Shown here piece after piece: positions 6,824 to 13,674 of a stretch of DNA of 25,870 nt (the stretch's first letter is position 1; the number at the start of each line of letters is the position of its first letter). The notes under the pieces are model-generated. The model was not told the DNA's origin. It did no database searches and worked only from the letters and a program-made list of their open reading frames with translations. Source of the stretch: Acidimicrobiia bacterium (GTDB lineage: Bacteria; Actinomycetota; Acidimicrobiia; Acidimicrobiales; JACDCH01); assembly GCA_013694495.1 (NCBI GenBank), contig JACDCH010000506.1, positions 1 to 25,870 on the forward strand, written 5' to 3'. The position numbers were made by a program, and so were the translations under genes.

Positions 6824-8569
6824 TCAGCCGGGCGGGCGGGCGCGGAGCATCTCGACGATCAGGTCGAGGACCCGGGCCATGAAGCTCGCCATCTGGGCCC
6901 GGCTGACGGGCTCGTTCGGGCCGAAGGTGCCGTCGGCGCGTCCGGCGGCAAACCCGGCGGCGGCGGCGGCGTCGATGTTCGCCTCGTGCACGGAGCCGGC
7001 GTCGTCGGAGAAGTAGCCGGGCGGCGCGACCAGATCGGTCCCGGTTCGGTACTCGTGGGCCCGCACGAGGAACGTGGCCATCTGGGCGCGGTTGACGGGA
7101 GCGGTCGGCCCGAACGTGCCGTTGGCCCGTCCACCGACCACGCCGACCGCGGCGAGGGCGTTGATGTTGGGTTCGTGCTCCGAGCCCTCGTCGTCGGGGA
7201 AGGCGTCGGGCGCCCGGTCGGGGAGAAGCCCCCCGGACCGCTCGACGAGCCGGGCCAGGAACGTGGCCATCTGGGCCCGGCTGACGGCGGCGCTCGGGGC
7301 GTAGCGGTTCCCGCCGGTGCCGCCGGTGATCTCCCACCACGCGATGCAGTCGATCGACGGCCGGTGCGGGTCGCCGGCCGCCACGTCGACGAACCCGGCC
7401 GAAGGAACCTGGCCGGGCGGGCAGGCATCGCCGGTGTCGCGAGCGACGGCAGCCGACCCCCAGCGCAGCCCTCCGGCCTCGACCCCGACGGCGGCCACCC
7501 GCAGCCGGCGCTGGCCCTGCGATGCGCACAGCGGCGCGTTCGTGAGCGGATCGAGGCCGTCACAGCCGGGGTCGGCGGGGTACGCCGAATAGGGGGCGTT
7601 CCACCACTGGTAGGCGACGCGCAGGCGGCCGGCCGTGTCCAGGAACGCGCTCGGCGCGCCGGGGCCGTTCTCGTCGCCGCCGCTCGCGTGGATCGGGTTC
7701 CGGGTCGACTTGGTGCACGGTCCCTGCGGGCCCTGGCACGCCGCGTATCCGATGGCGTAGTGCGGTGAGGCCCACTCGTTGCCGGAGTAGAAGAGGAGCA
7801 GCCGCCCACCGGCCCGGACCATGGACGGGTTCTCGATGACGTTCCCCTCCCACGGCGCCGAGGTGCGGAGGAGCTCGACGGGGGTCGATCCCGGTGCGAA
7901 GGCGAGGCCGTCCGCCGTCAACCGGCGCGACCAGATGCGGGTCGGCTGGCTGCCCACGACGCCCTCGCTCTTCCAGATGAGGTAGGCGCTGCCGTCGTCG
8001 TCGACGAAGGGCTGGGGGTCGATGGAGCCGGCCGGGTCGTCGTCGCACTGGAACGGCGCGCTCGACGTGTCGACGTACGGCCCCAGCGGGCCGCTGTCGG
8101 ACACGGCCCGGCCGATGCAGAAGCGGTCGGGGCTCGTGCTGACCCGCATCGAGTAGTAGACGATCCAGCGCGAGCCGATGTGGACCGCGCCGGGGGCCCA
8201 CAGCTCCTTCTTCAGCCGGCCGCCCACGGGGCGATCCTGGCCCCAGCCGGGCGGGCACGGGAAGGCGTCGTTGAAGAAGCGGTCGACGGTGCCGCCGACG
8301 CAGGCCGGCTGCGGGTAGGCCGGTCGGGCGGTCCACGTCTCGAGGTCGGTCGACGTCATGGCCGGCAGGTAGGCGCCGCCGGTGGACGTGCCGAAGGCCA
8401 CGTACGTCGAGCCGTCCCGGACGACCGACGGGTCCGGGAAGTTCGACGAGTAGGGCTGCCCCGGCCGGAACCACGGCGCTCCGATGTAGGCCGCGGCGGG
8501 CGGGGCGGCGAGGGTGGCGGCGAGCAGGACGACGAGTAGGCCGAGGGAGCGCGGGATGCAGCGGCGCAT
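6824..8569 (-). CDS. Secreted GH43-like glycoside hydrolase with three SLH domains
   Basis: 581 residues. A Sec signal peptide occupies 1-27 (basic start, hydrophobic core LLVVLLAATLAA, AAA before Tyr28). Residues about 40-390 look like the five-bladed beta-propeller of family GH43, with candidate catalytic residues Asp46 (NFPDPSVV), Asp184 (GSIDPQPFVDDDG) and Glu246 (VIENPSMVR); this is the usual base / pKa-modulator / acid order of the clan. Several Cys residues could form disulfides. Three S-layer homology repeats follow from about 415 (FVDV; FPDD; FSDD; each ending in xSRAQMA or NRAQMA), which should hold the enzyme on the cell surface. GH43 members mostly act on arabinan or xylan, but the substrate here is not assignable. 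It lies 43 bp downstream of the serine hydrolase on the same strand and may be cotranscribed. Confidence 0.88.
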   Translation of the reverse strand: MRRCIPRSLGLLVVLLAATLAAPPAAAYIGAPWFRPGQPYSSNFPDPSVVRDGSTYVAFGTSTGGAYLPAMTSTDLETWTARPAYPQPACVGGTVDRFFNDAFPCPPGWGQDRPVGGRLKKELWAPGAVHIGSRWIVYYSMRVSTSPDRFCIGRAVSDSGPLGPYVDTSSAPFQCDDDPAGSIDPQPFVDDDGSAYLIWKSEGVVGSQPTRIWSRRLTADGLAFAPGSTPVELLRTSAPWEGNVIENPSMVRAGGRLLLFYSGNEWASPHYAIGYAACQGPQGPCTKSTRNPIHASGGDENGPGAPSAFLDTAGRLRVAYQWWNAPYSAYPADPGCDGLDPLTNAPLCASQGQRRLRVAAVGVEAGGLRWGSAAVARDTGDACPPGQVPSAGFVDVAAGDPHRPSIDCIAWWEITGGTGGNRYAPSAAVSRAQMATFLARLVERSGGLLPDRAPDAFPDDEGSEHEPNINALAAVGVVGGRANGTFGPTAPVNRAQMATFLVRAHEYRTGTDLVAPPGYFSDDAGSVHEANIDAAAAAGFAAGRADGTFGPNEPVSRAQMASFMARVLDLIVEMLRARPPG

Positions 8570-8612
8570 GCCACCATGGTGACGCGCGGTGGCAGGGTGG
8601 TCGCGCCGGGCG

Positions 8613-9767
8613 TCAGGCGGCGAGCGACGCGTACGCCGCGCCCACCAGGCTGGCGCCCCGCAGGTCGCCGAGGGTGCCCTCGCCCATGCGGTTCATGACG
8701 TACGCCACGCACAGGCGGGCGTCCTGGTCGACGACGACGATCGAGCCCCCCCAGCCGCCCCAGAAGCAGACGTTCGCGTTCGGCCCGAACGGCATCTCGG
8801 GGCTGGTGAGGCCGTAGCCGATGCCGAGGCGCAGGGGCGCGAACAACACCAGGTCGGTGCCCGACGCCTGCTCCTCGAACACGACCCGGCAACCGGCCTC
8901 GGACAGGTAGCGGCGGCCGTCGACCTCGCCCCGGCATGCCAGCACGGACTGGACCCGGGCCACCGAGCGGGCGTTGCCGTGGCCGCCGGCGGCGGGGATC
9001 TCGGCGCGTCGCCACGGAACCGTGGCCGACTGGGCGGCGTCGAGCATCGGGTTGGTCAGCGTCTTCACGGCGACGTGGTCCGCCCCGAGGGAGCCGAACA
9101 CCTCGGCCATCTGCTCGGGCACCGATGCCGGGGCGATGACCGCTGCCACCCGGTCGTCGTGCTCGGCGCCGGTGCCGATGTGAAAGTCGGCGCCCAGGGG
9201 ACCGGCCAGCTCGTCGTGGAAGAAGGCGCCGAGCGAGGCGGCGCCGGACGCCCGCCGCACGACCTCGCCGATGAGGTAGCCCTGGGTGATGGCGTGGTAG
9301 CCGGAGGCCGTCCCCGGCTCCCACCACGGCTCCTGGGCCGCCAGCAGCGACGTCGCCTTCTCCCAGTCGTAGAGGTCATCGGGCGCCATCGGCTCCTGCC
9401 AGCCCGACAGCCCGGCGGTGTGGGCCAGCAGGTGGCGCACCTCCACCGCCTCCTTGCCGCCCGCCTTGAACTCCGGCCAGTAGCGGGCCACCGGGGCGTG
9501 CAGGTCGAGCTCGCCCCGGTCGGCGAGGAGGAGCGCCGACAGCGCGGTCATCGTCTTGGTCGTCGACCAGACGTTGATGATCGTGTCCTCCGCCCACGGG
9601 GTCTCGCCCTCGGCGTCGACCGAGCCGCCCCAGAGGTCGACCACCGGTTCGCCGTCGAGCACGACCGCCACCGACGCCCCCACGTCGAGGCCCTGGTCGA
9701 AGTTGGCGACGAAGGCGTCGCGCACCGACTCGAACCGGTCGTCGCACGTGCCCTGCACCTCGGTCAT
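8613..9767 (-). CDS. Serine hydrolase of the beta-lactamase / class C (EstB-like) family
   Basis: 384 residues. It shows the penicillin-binding-protein/beta-lactamase fold motifs: SxxK as STTK at 68-71, the Tyr motif YHA at 157-159, the RHLLAHTAGL segment at 111-120, and a late glycine-rich GGWGGS segment. Members of this family are esterases, D-aminopeptidases or carboxypeptidases, so the true substrate is open. No signal peptide is seen, suggesting a cytoplasmic location. The ATG at 9767 is preferred because the frame stays open far upstream but carries no family sequence there and would run through ligD on the other strand. It is divergent from ligD across 81 bp. A TACGCT hexamer on the minus strand (9797-9802) and a purine-rich GGGGGAA just before the start are possible signals. 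Confidence 0.88.
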   Translation of the reverse strand: MTEVQGTCDDRFESVRDAFVANFDQGLDVGASVAVVLDGEPVVDLWGGSVDAEGETPWAEDTIINVWSTTKTMTALSALLLADRGELDLHAPVARYWPEFKAGGKEAVEVRHLLAHTAGLSGWQEPMAPDDLYDWEKATSLLAAQEPWWEPGTASGYHAITQGYLIGEVVRRASGAASLGAFFHDELAGPLGADFHIGTGAEHDDRVAAVIAPASVPEQMAEVFGSLGADHVAVKTLTNPMLDAAQSATVPWRRAEIPAAGGHGNARSVARVQSVLACRGEVDGRRYLSEAGCRVVFEEQASGTDLVLFAPLRLGIGYGLTSPEMPFGPNANVCFWGGWGGSIVVVDQDARLCVAYVMNRMGEGTLGDLRGASLVGAAYASLAA

Positions 9768-9836
9768 GGTTCCCCCGGATGGTCGATCGGCGACGCAGCG
9801 TAGGGGCAGTCGCCCCGGGCGGGACGCCGGCTGCGT

Positions 9837-9842
9837 TACCGT
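9837..9842 (+). promoter_or_regulatory. Putative -10 element (TACCGT) of the ligD-type gene
   Basis: TANNNT hexamer ending 6 nt before the ATG at 9849. There is no Shine-Dalgarno sequence, consistent with a leaderless or near-leaderless mRNA. Confidence 0.4.
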
Positions 9843-9848
9843 CCGTCG

Positions 9849-10931
9849 ATGGCCGGCAACGACGACTCGGTGGTCCTCGAGGTCGGCGGCCACGAGGTCA
9901 CGCTGTCCCACCCCGACAAGGTGTTCTTCCCGGAGCGGGGCGAGACCAAGTTGGACCTCGTCCGCTACTACGAGGCCGTGGCCGAACCGCTGTTGGCCAC
10001 GATGGGCGGCCGCCCCGTGCTGCTCCAGCGCTTCCGCGACGGCGCCACCGGTGAGGGGTTCTTCCAGAAGCGGGTCCCGAAGAACGCGCCGCCGTGGCTG
10101 CAGACCACGGTCGTCAGCACCGTCAACGGCACGCCGTCCGACGCGATGGTGGTGGCCGACATCGGTCACGTGGCCTGGGCCGCCAACCTCGCCTGCCTCG
10201 GCTTCCACGTGTGGCCGACGCGCGCCGGCGACGCCTCCGAGGGCGAGCCCGATCCGTCGGCGCCGTCGGCCGTCCTCGCCCTGGCGCCGGTCGAGCGCGG
10301 GCCCATCGCCGACGAGCTGCGCATCGACCTCGACCCGACGCCCGGCGTCGACTTCCCGATGCTGCGCGAGGCGGCCACCGAGGTGAAGCAGCTGTTCGAC
10401 GAGATCGGCATCGCCGCCTTCCCGAAGACCACCGGCAACCGCGGCATCCACGTGTACGTCCACGTCGAGGACGGCCGCTGGTCGTCCTACGACGTGCGCG
10501 CCGGGGCCGTGGCGGTGGCCCGGGAGCTCGAGCGCCGGCGCCCGGACCTGCTCACGGCGGCGTGGTGGAAGGAGGAGCGGGGCACGCGGGTGTTCGTCGA
10601 CTTCAACCAGAACGCGCCGCACAAGACCGTGTTCGGGGCCTGGTCCGTGCGGGCCCGCGCCGGCGCCCAGGTGTCGACGCCGTTCGCTTGGGACGAGCTC
10701 GAGGGCATCCACCCCGACGAGCTCACCATCGCCAACGTGCCCGCTCGGCTGGCCGCCAACGGCGACCCGTGGGCCGCCATGTACGACGACCCGCAACCCC
10801 TCGAACCGATGCTCGAGCGCTACGCCAGCGACCTCGCCGCCGGGATGCAGGACGCGCCCTGGCCGCCGGTGTATCCCAAGATGCCCAACGAGCCGCCCCG
10901 AGTGGCGCCCAGCCGAGCCAAGAAGGCCTGA
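9849..10931 (+). CDS. Stand-alone LigD-type polymerase (primase-like) protein
   Basis: 360 residues matching the polymerase domain of bacterial NHEJ ligase LigD, an archaeo-eukaryotic-primase fold that adds nucleotides, often ribonucleotides, at DNA breaks. Visible motifs are LSHPDKVFFPERGETKLDLVRYY at 19-41, the FFQKRVPKNAPPW segment near 73, the metal-binding DLDP (Asp160 and Asp162), the TTGNRGIHVYV segment near 198-208 (nucleotide binding, with the catalytic His of the family), and VFVDFNQN with Asp251 as the third acidic ligand. It has no ATP-dependent ligase or phosphoesterase domain, and no ku gene is in the window, so the partner proteins, if any, are encoded elsewhere. Mycobacteria also carry stand-alone Pol-domain paralogues of this kind (PolD1/PolD2). 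The basic tail RAKKA is normal for DNA-binding proteins. Confidence 0.9.
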   Translation: MAGNDDSVVLEVGGHEVTLSHPDKVFFPERGETKLDLVRYYEAVAEPLLATMGGRPVLLQRFRDGATGEGFFQKRVPKNAPPWLQTTVVSTVNGTPSDAMVVADIGHVAWAANLACLGFHVWPTRAGDASEGEPDPSAPSAVLALAPVERGPIADELRIDLDPTPGVDFPMLREAATEVKQLFDEIGIAAFPKTTGNRGIHVYVHVEDGRWSSYDVRAGAVAVARELERRRPDLLTAAWWKEERGTRVFVDFNQNAPHKTVFGAWSVRARAGAQVSTPFAWDELEGIHPDELTIANVPARLAANGDPWAAMYDDPQPLEPMLERYASDLAAGMQDAPWPPVYPKMPNEPPRVAPSRAKKA

Positions 10932-10949
10932 CCCGGGGGTTCTGCAACC

Positions 10950-10991
10950 GGAGGGTGCCAGCAGGACCGTTCGGTCATGTCCGCACCCTCC
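10950..10991 (+). terminator. Compound hairpin downstream of the ligD-type gene
   Basis: A perfect 9-bp inverted repeat (GGAGGGTGC 10950-10958 / GCACCCTCC 10983-10991) encloses a 24-nt loop that contains a second hairpin (GACC-GTTC-GGTC, 10965-10976). It begins 18 nt after the ligD stop and 149 nt before typA. There is no U-tract. It could stop ligD transcription, or lie upstream of the typA promoter as a regulatory structure. Confidence 0.45.
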
Positions 10992-11102
10992 CGTCGTCCG
11001 GGTGGGGGCACAAGGCAGACGCGCTGTCGACCGGCGCCGCCCTTGACCTCGACCCTCACCTCGGGTTGGACGTCGGACCGGGGGTGGGCGGGTGCCATCC
11101 CG

Positions 11103-11108
11103 TACCCT
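11103..11108 (+). promoter_or_regulatory. Possible -10 element (TACCCT) of typA
   Basis: TANNNT hexamer ending 32 nt before the typA ATG, which would give a leader of roughly 25 nt. This differs from the leaderless spacing of its neighbours. The match is short and the assignment weak. Confidence 0.25.
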
Positions 11109-11140
11109 GGTCGATCCCCCTGTGATCGGAACACCCCGCA

Positions 11141-13021
11141 ATGCCCTTGCTCACGCGCGCTGACCTGCGCAACGTCGCCATCGTCGCCCACGTCGACCAC
11201 GGCAAGACCACCCTCGTCGACCAGCTGCTGTGGCAGTCCGGCGCCTTCCGGGCGAACCAGGACGTCGCTGAGCGGGTGATGGACTCGATGGACCTCGAGC
11301 GCGAGAAGGGCATCACGATCCTCGCCAAGAACACCACGGTGTTCATCGACGGGATCACCATCAACATCATCGACACCCCCGGCCACGCCGACTTCGGCGG
11401 CGAGGTGGAGCGGGGCCTGTCGATGGTCGACGGCGTCCTGCTGCTCGTCGACGCCAGCGAGGGGCCGTTGCCCCAGACCCGTTTCGTCCTCCGCAAGGCG
11501 CTCGAGGCCCGGCTGCCGGTGATCCTCGTGGTCAACAAGGTCGACCGGCCCGACGCCCGCATCGCCGACGTGGTCCACGAGGTCGAGGAGCTGTTCCTCG
11601 ATCTCGACGCCGCCGTCGACCAGCTCGACTTCCCGATCATCTACTGCGAGTCGCGCCGGGGACGGGCCTCGATGGAGCGCCCGGAGGATGGCGCAGGCCT
11701 CATCGACGACACACCGTTCTCGCAGGGCGGCGGGTTGCGCCCGCTCGTCGACGTGCTGATCGAGCGCATCCCGGCGCCGACCTACGACCCCGAGGTGCCG
11801 TTGCAGGCCCTGGTCACCAACCTCGACGCGTCGCCCTACGTCGGTCGCCTGGCGCTGCTGCGCATCCGGTCGGGCCGCATGAAGAAGGGCCAGATCGTGG
11901 CCTGGTGCCGCGCCGACGGCACGATCGAGAAGGCCAAGCTCACCGAGCTCTACATCACCGAGGCGCTCGAGCGCGTCGCCGCCGACGAGGCCGGTCCCGG
12001 CGAGATCGTCGCCATCGCCGGCATCCCGGAGATCACCATCGGCGAGACGCTCGCCGACCCCGACGACCCGCGGCCGCTGCCGGTCATCACCATCGACGAG
12101 CCCAGTCTGTCGATGACGATCGGCGTGAACACGTCGCCGCTCGCCGGCCTCGAGGGTTCGAAGCTCACCGCCCGACTCATCAAGAACCGTCTCGACAACG
12201 AGCTGGTCGGCAACGTCAGCATCCGGGTGCTGCCGACGGAGCGACCCGACACCTGGGAGGTCCAGGGCCGCGGCGAGCTCCAGCTCGCGGTGCTGGTCGA
12301 GATGATGCGGCGCGAGGGCTTCGAGCTCACCGTCGGCAAGCCGCAGGTGCTCACGAGGGAGGTCGACGGTCAGGTGCTCGAGCCCGTCGACCGCGTCTCG
12401 GTCGACGTGCCCGAGGAGTTCATGGGCGTCATCACCCAGCTGCTGGCGCTGCGCAAGGGGCGCATGGAGCAGATCGTCAACCACGGCACCGGGTGGGTTC
12501 GCCTCGACTTCCTGGTGCCGGCCCGGGGCCTCATCGGGTTCCGAACCGAGCTGCTCACCGAAACGCGGGGTACGGCGCTCCTGCACCACGTGTTCGAGCG
12601 TTACGACCCGTGGGCCGGCGAGATCCGGGCCCGCCGCAACGGCTCGCTGGTGGCCGATCGCCGCGGCCCGACCACGGGCCACGCCCTCGTGGCCCTGCAG
12701 GAGCGGGGCCAGATGTTCGTCGGCCCCGGCATCGAGGTCTACGAGGGCATGGTCGTCGGCGAGAACGCGCGTCCCGACGACATGGACGTGAACGTCACCA
12801 AGGAGAAGAAGCTCAACAACATCCGGTCGTCCACGGCCGAGGCGTTCGAGAAGCTCATCCCGGCCCGCATGCTGTCGCTCGAGCAGGCCCTCGAAGAGGC
12901 GGCCGACGACGAGTGCGTCGAGGTCACCCCGCTCGCCGTCCGCGTCCGCAAGGTCGTGCTCGACCAGGTGGCGCGGGGCCGGGCCACGAAGCGGGCCAAG
13001 GCCGGCGCCGCTCCCGACTGA
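11141..13021 (+). CDS. typA: Translational GTPase TypA/BipA
   Basis: 626 residues, the usual length. This ribosome-associated GTPase is linked to 50S assembly and to growth under stress or cold. GTP-binding motifs are clear: G1 AHVDHGKT at 16-23, the REKGITI switch region, G3 DTPGH at 78-82, and G4 NKVD at 132-135. Translation-factor domain II follows (GRLALLRIRSGRMKKGQ), then the EF-G-like III and V domains, and the TypA-specific C-terminus (EALEEAADDECVEVTPLAVRVRK). The ATG at 11141 gives the standard MPLLTRADLRNVAIVAHVDHGKTT start. Its end is convergent with the GNAT gene, 21 bp apart, with both stop codons inside one hairpin. Confidence 0.97.
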   Translation: MPLLTRADLRNVAIVAHVDHGKTTLVDQLLWQSGAFRANQDVAERVMDSMDLEREKGITILAKNTTVFIDGITINIIDTPGHADFGGEVERGLSMVDGVLLLVDASEGPLPQTRFVLRKALEARLPVILVVNKVDRPDARIADVVHEVEELFLDLDAAVDQLDFPIIYCESRRGRASMERPEDGAGLIDDTPFSQGGGLRPLVDVLIERIPAPTYDPEVPLQALVTNLDASPYVGRLALLRIRSGRMKKGQIVAWCRADGTIEKAKLTELYITEALERVAADEAGPGEIVAIAGIPEITIGETLADPDDPRPLPVITIDEPSLSMTIGVNTSPLAGLEGSKLTARLIKNRLDNELVGNVSIRVLPTERPDTWEVQGRGELQLAVLVEMMRREGFELTVGKPQVLTREVDGQVLEPVDRVSVDVPEEFMGVITQLLALRKGRMEQIVNHGTGWVRLDFLVPARGLIGFRTELLTETRGTALLHHVFERYDPWAGEIRARRNGSLVADRRGPTTGHALVALQERGQMFVGPGIEVYEGMVVGENARPDDMDVNVTKEKKLNNIRSSTAEAFEKLIPARMLSLEQALEEAADDECVEVTPLAVRVRKVVLDQVARGRATKRAKAGAAPD

Positions 13022-13049
13022 CGAGGGCGGAGCAGCTCGCCGTCAGTCG
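13015..13049. terminator. Bidirectional hairpin terminator between typA and the GNAT gene
   Basis: Perfect 9-bp inverted repeat CGACTGACG (13015-13023) / CGTCAGTCG (13041-13049) with a 17-nt loop that can pair a few more bases. The typA stop TGA (13019-13021) sits in the left arm and the stop of the minus-strand GNAT gene (13043-13045) in the right arm. No U-tract flanks either side. Confidence 0.55.
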
Positions 13050-13561
13050 ATCCAGTAGCGCCGGACCGTCCGGCCGTCGTCCGCCTCGACCACGTCCTGG
13101 AGGCCGCCGCCGCAGCGCTCGATGACGGCGGCCGAGCCCGCGTTGTCGTCGTCGCACGTGACGAGGGCCCGCTCGACCCCGACGGCCCGGGCGATCACGA
13201 GGCTCTGGCGCAGGATCTCCGTGGCGTACCCGCGGCGGCGGTGCTCGACGAGGACGCCGTAGCCGATGTGGCCGCCCTCGTGGGCCAGGAAGTCGTTCAG
13301 CTCGTGGCGGATCGACGAACGCCCCACGATCGTGCCGCCCACGTCGGCCACGAGGAACGTGGCCGGGACGAGGTGGTCCGGGAGGTCGTCGCCCCGGCGG
13401 TGCGCTTCGATGCCGGCCAGGTAGGCGCCCCAGTCCATGCCCTCCTCGTGGGCGAAGCCGAACGGGAAGCCGTCGGTCGCCTCCAGCGACCGCTGGGCGG
13501 CCACGAACGGGGCCTCGTCGAGCGGTCCGAGCGGGCGGAGGCGGAGCGGCGGCGCAGCCAT
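13043..13561 (-). CDS. GNAT-family N-acetyltransferase
   Basis: 172 residues from the ATG at 13561. GNAT enzymes transfer an acetyl group from acetyl-CoA to an amine. The acetyl-CoA pyrophosphate-binding loop is RRRGYA at 108-113, after the strand GGHIGYGVLVEH, and is followed by the helix TEILRQSLVIARAVG. The C-terminal strand pattern (ERALVTCDDDNAGSAAVIERCGG) is also typical. The segment FPFGFAHEEGMDWGAYL near 32-48 resembles RimJ-like or small-molecule GNATs, but the substrate cannot be named. The frame is open upstream to 13654, but that part has no family resemblance and runs into the nirA regulatory region. It is divergent from nirA, so the intergenic region 13562-13674 serves both genes. 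Confidence 0.85.
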   Translation of the reverse strand: MAAPPLRLRPLGPLDEAPFVAAQRSLEATDGFPFGFAHEEGMDWGAYLAGIEAHRRGDDLPDHLVPATFLVADVGGTIVGRSSIRHELNDFLAHEGGHIGYGVLVEHRRRGYATEILRQSLVIARAVGVERALVTCDDDNAGSAAVIERCGGGLQDVVEADDGRTVRRYWID

Positions 13562-13614
13562 GCCCGAGCATGGCCGACGGGCGCACACGGGCCCGCTGGG
13601 GTTGTGCGCCAGCG

Positions 13615-13652
13615 GTCGCACGGGCGCAACGCGGGGCGAACCGTGCGGCAAC
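13615..13652 (+). promoter_or_regulatory. Candidate GlnR-type nitrogen operator upstream of the nitrite reductase
   Basis: Four 5-bp elements, each separated by exactly 6 bp: GTCGC (13615-13619), GCAAC (13626-13630), CGAAC (13637-13641), GCAAC (13648-13652). The known actinobacterial GlnR box is gTnAc-n6-GaAAc-n6-GtnAC-n6-GAAAc; spacing fits exactly and the elements fit partly, the third being poor. The box ends 22 nt before the ATG and just upstream of TACGGT (13663-13668), a fitting place for an activator. Confidence 0.45.
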
Positions 13653-13662
13653 ACGTCGTCCG

Positions 13663-13668
13663 TACGGT
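13663..13668 (+). promoter_or_regulatory. Putative -10 element (TACGGT) of the nitrite reductase gene
   Basis: TANNNT hexamer 6 nt before the ATG at 13675. It supports that start over the more upstream in-frame ATG at 13570, which would also take in the operator. Confidence 0.45.
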
Positions 13669-13674
13669 CCGACC

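Noticed and set aside
9768..11141. Upstream extension of the serine hydrolase frame to 11141
   Set aside because: The extra residues are Arg/Val/Gly-rich and antisense to ligD; the beta-lactamase-fold protein is complete from 9767.
10820..12682. Minus-strand open frame of 620 codons
   Set aside because: Antisense of typA with no recognisable motif.
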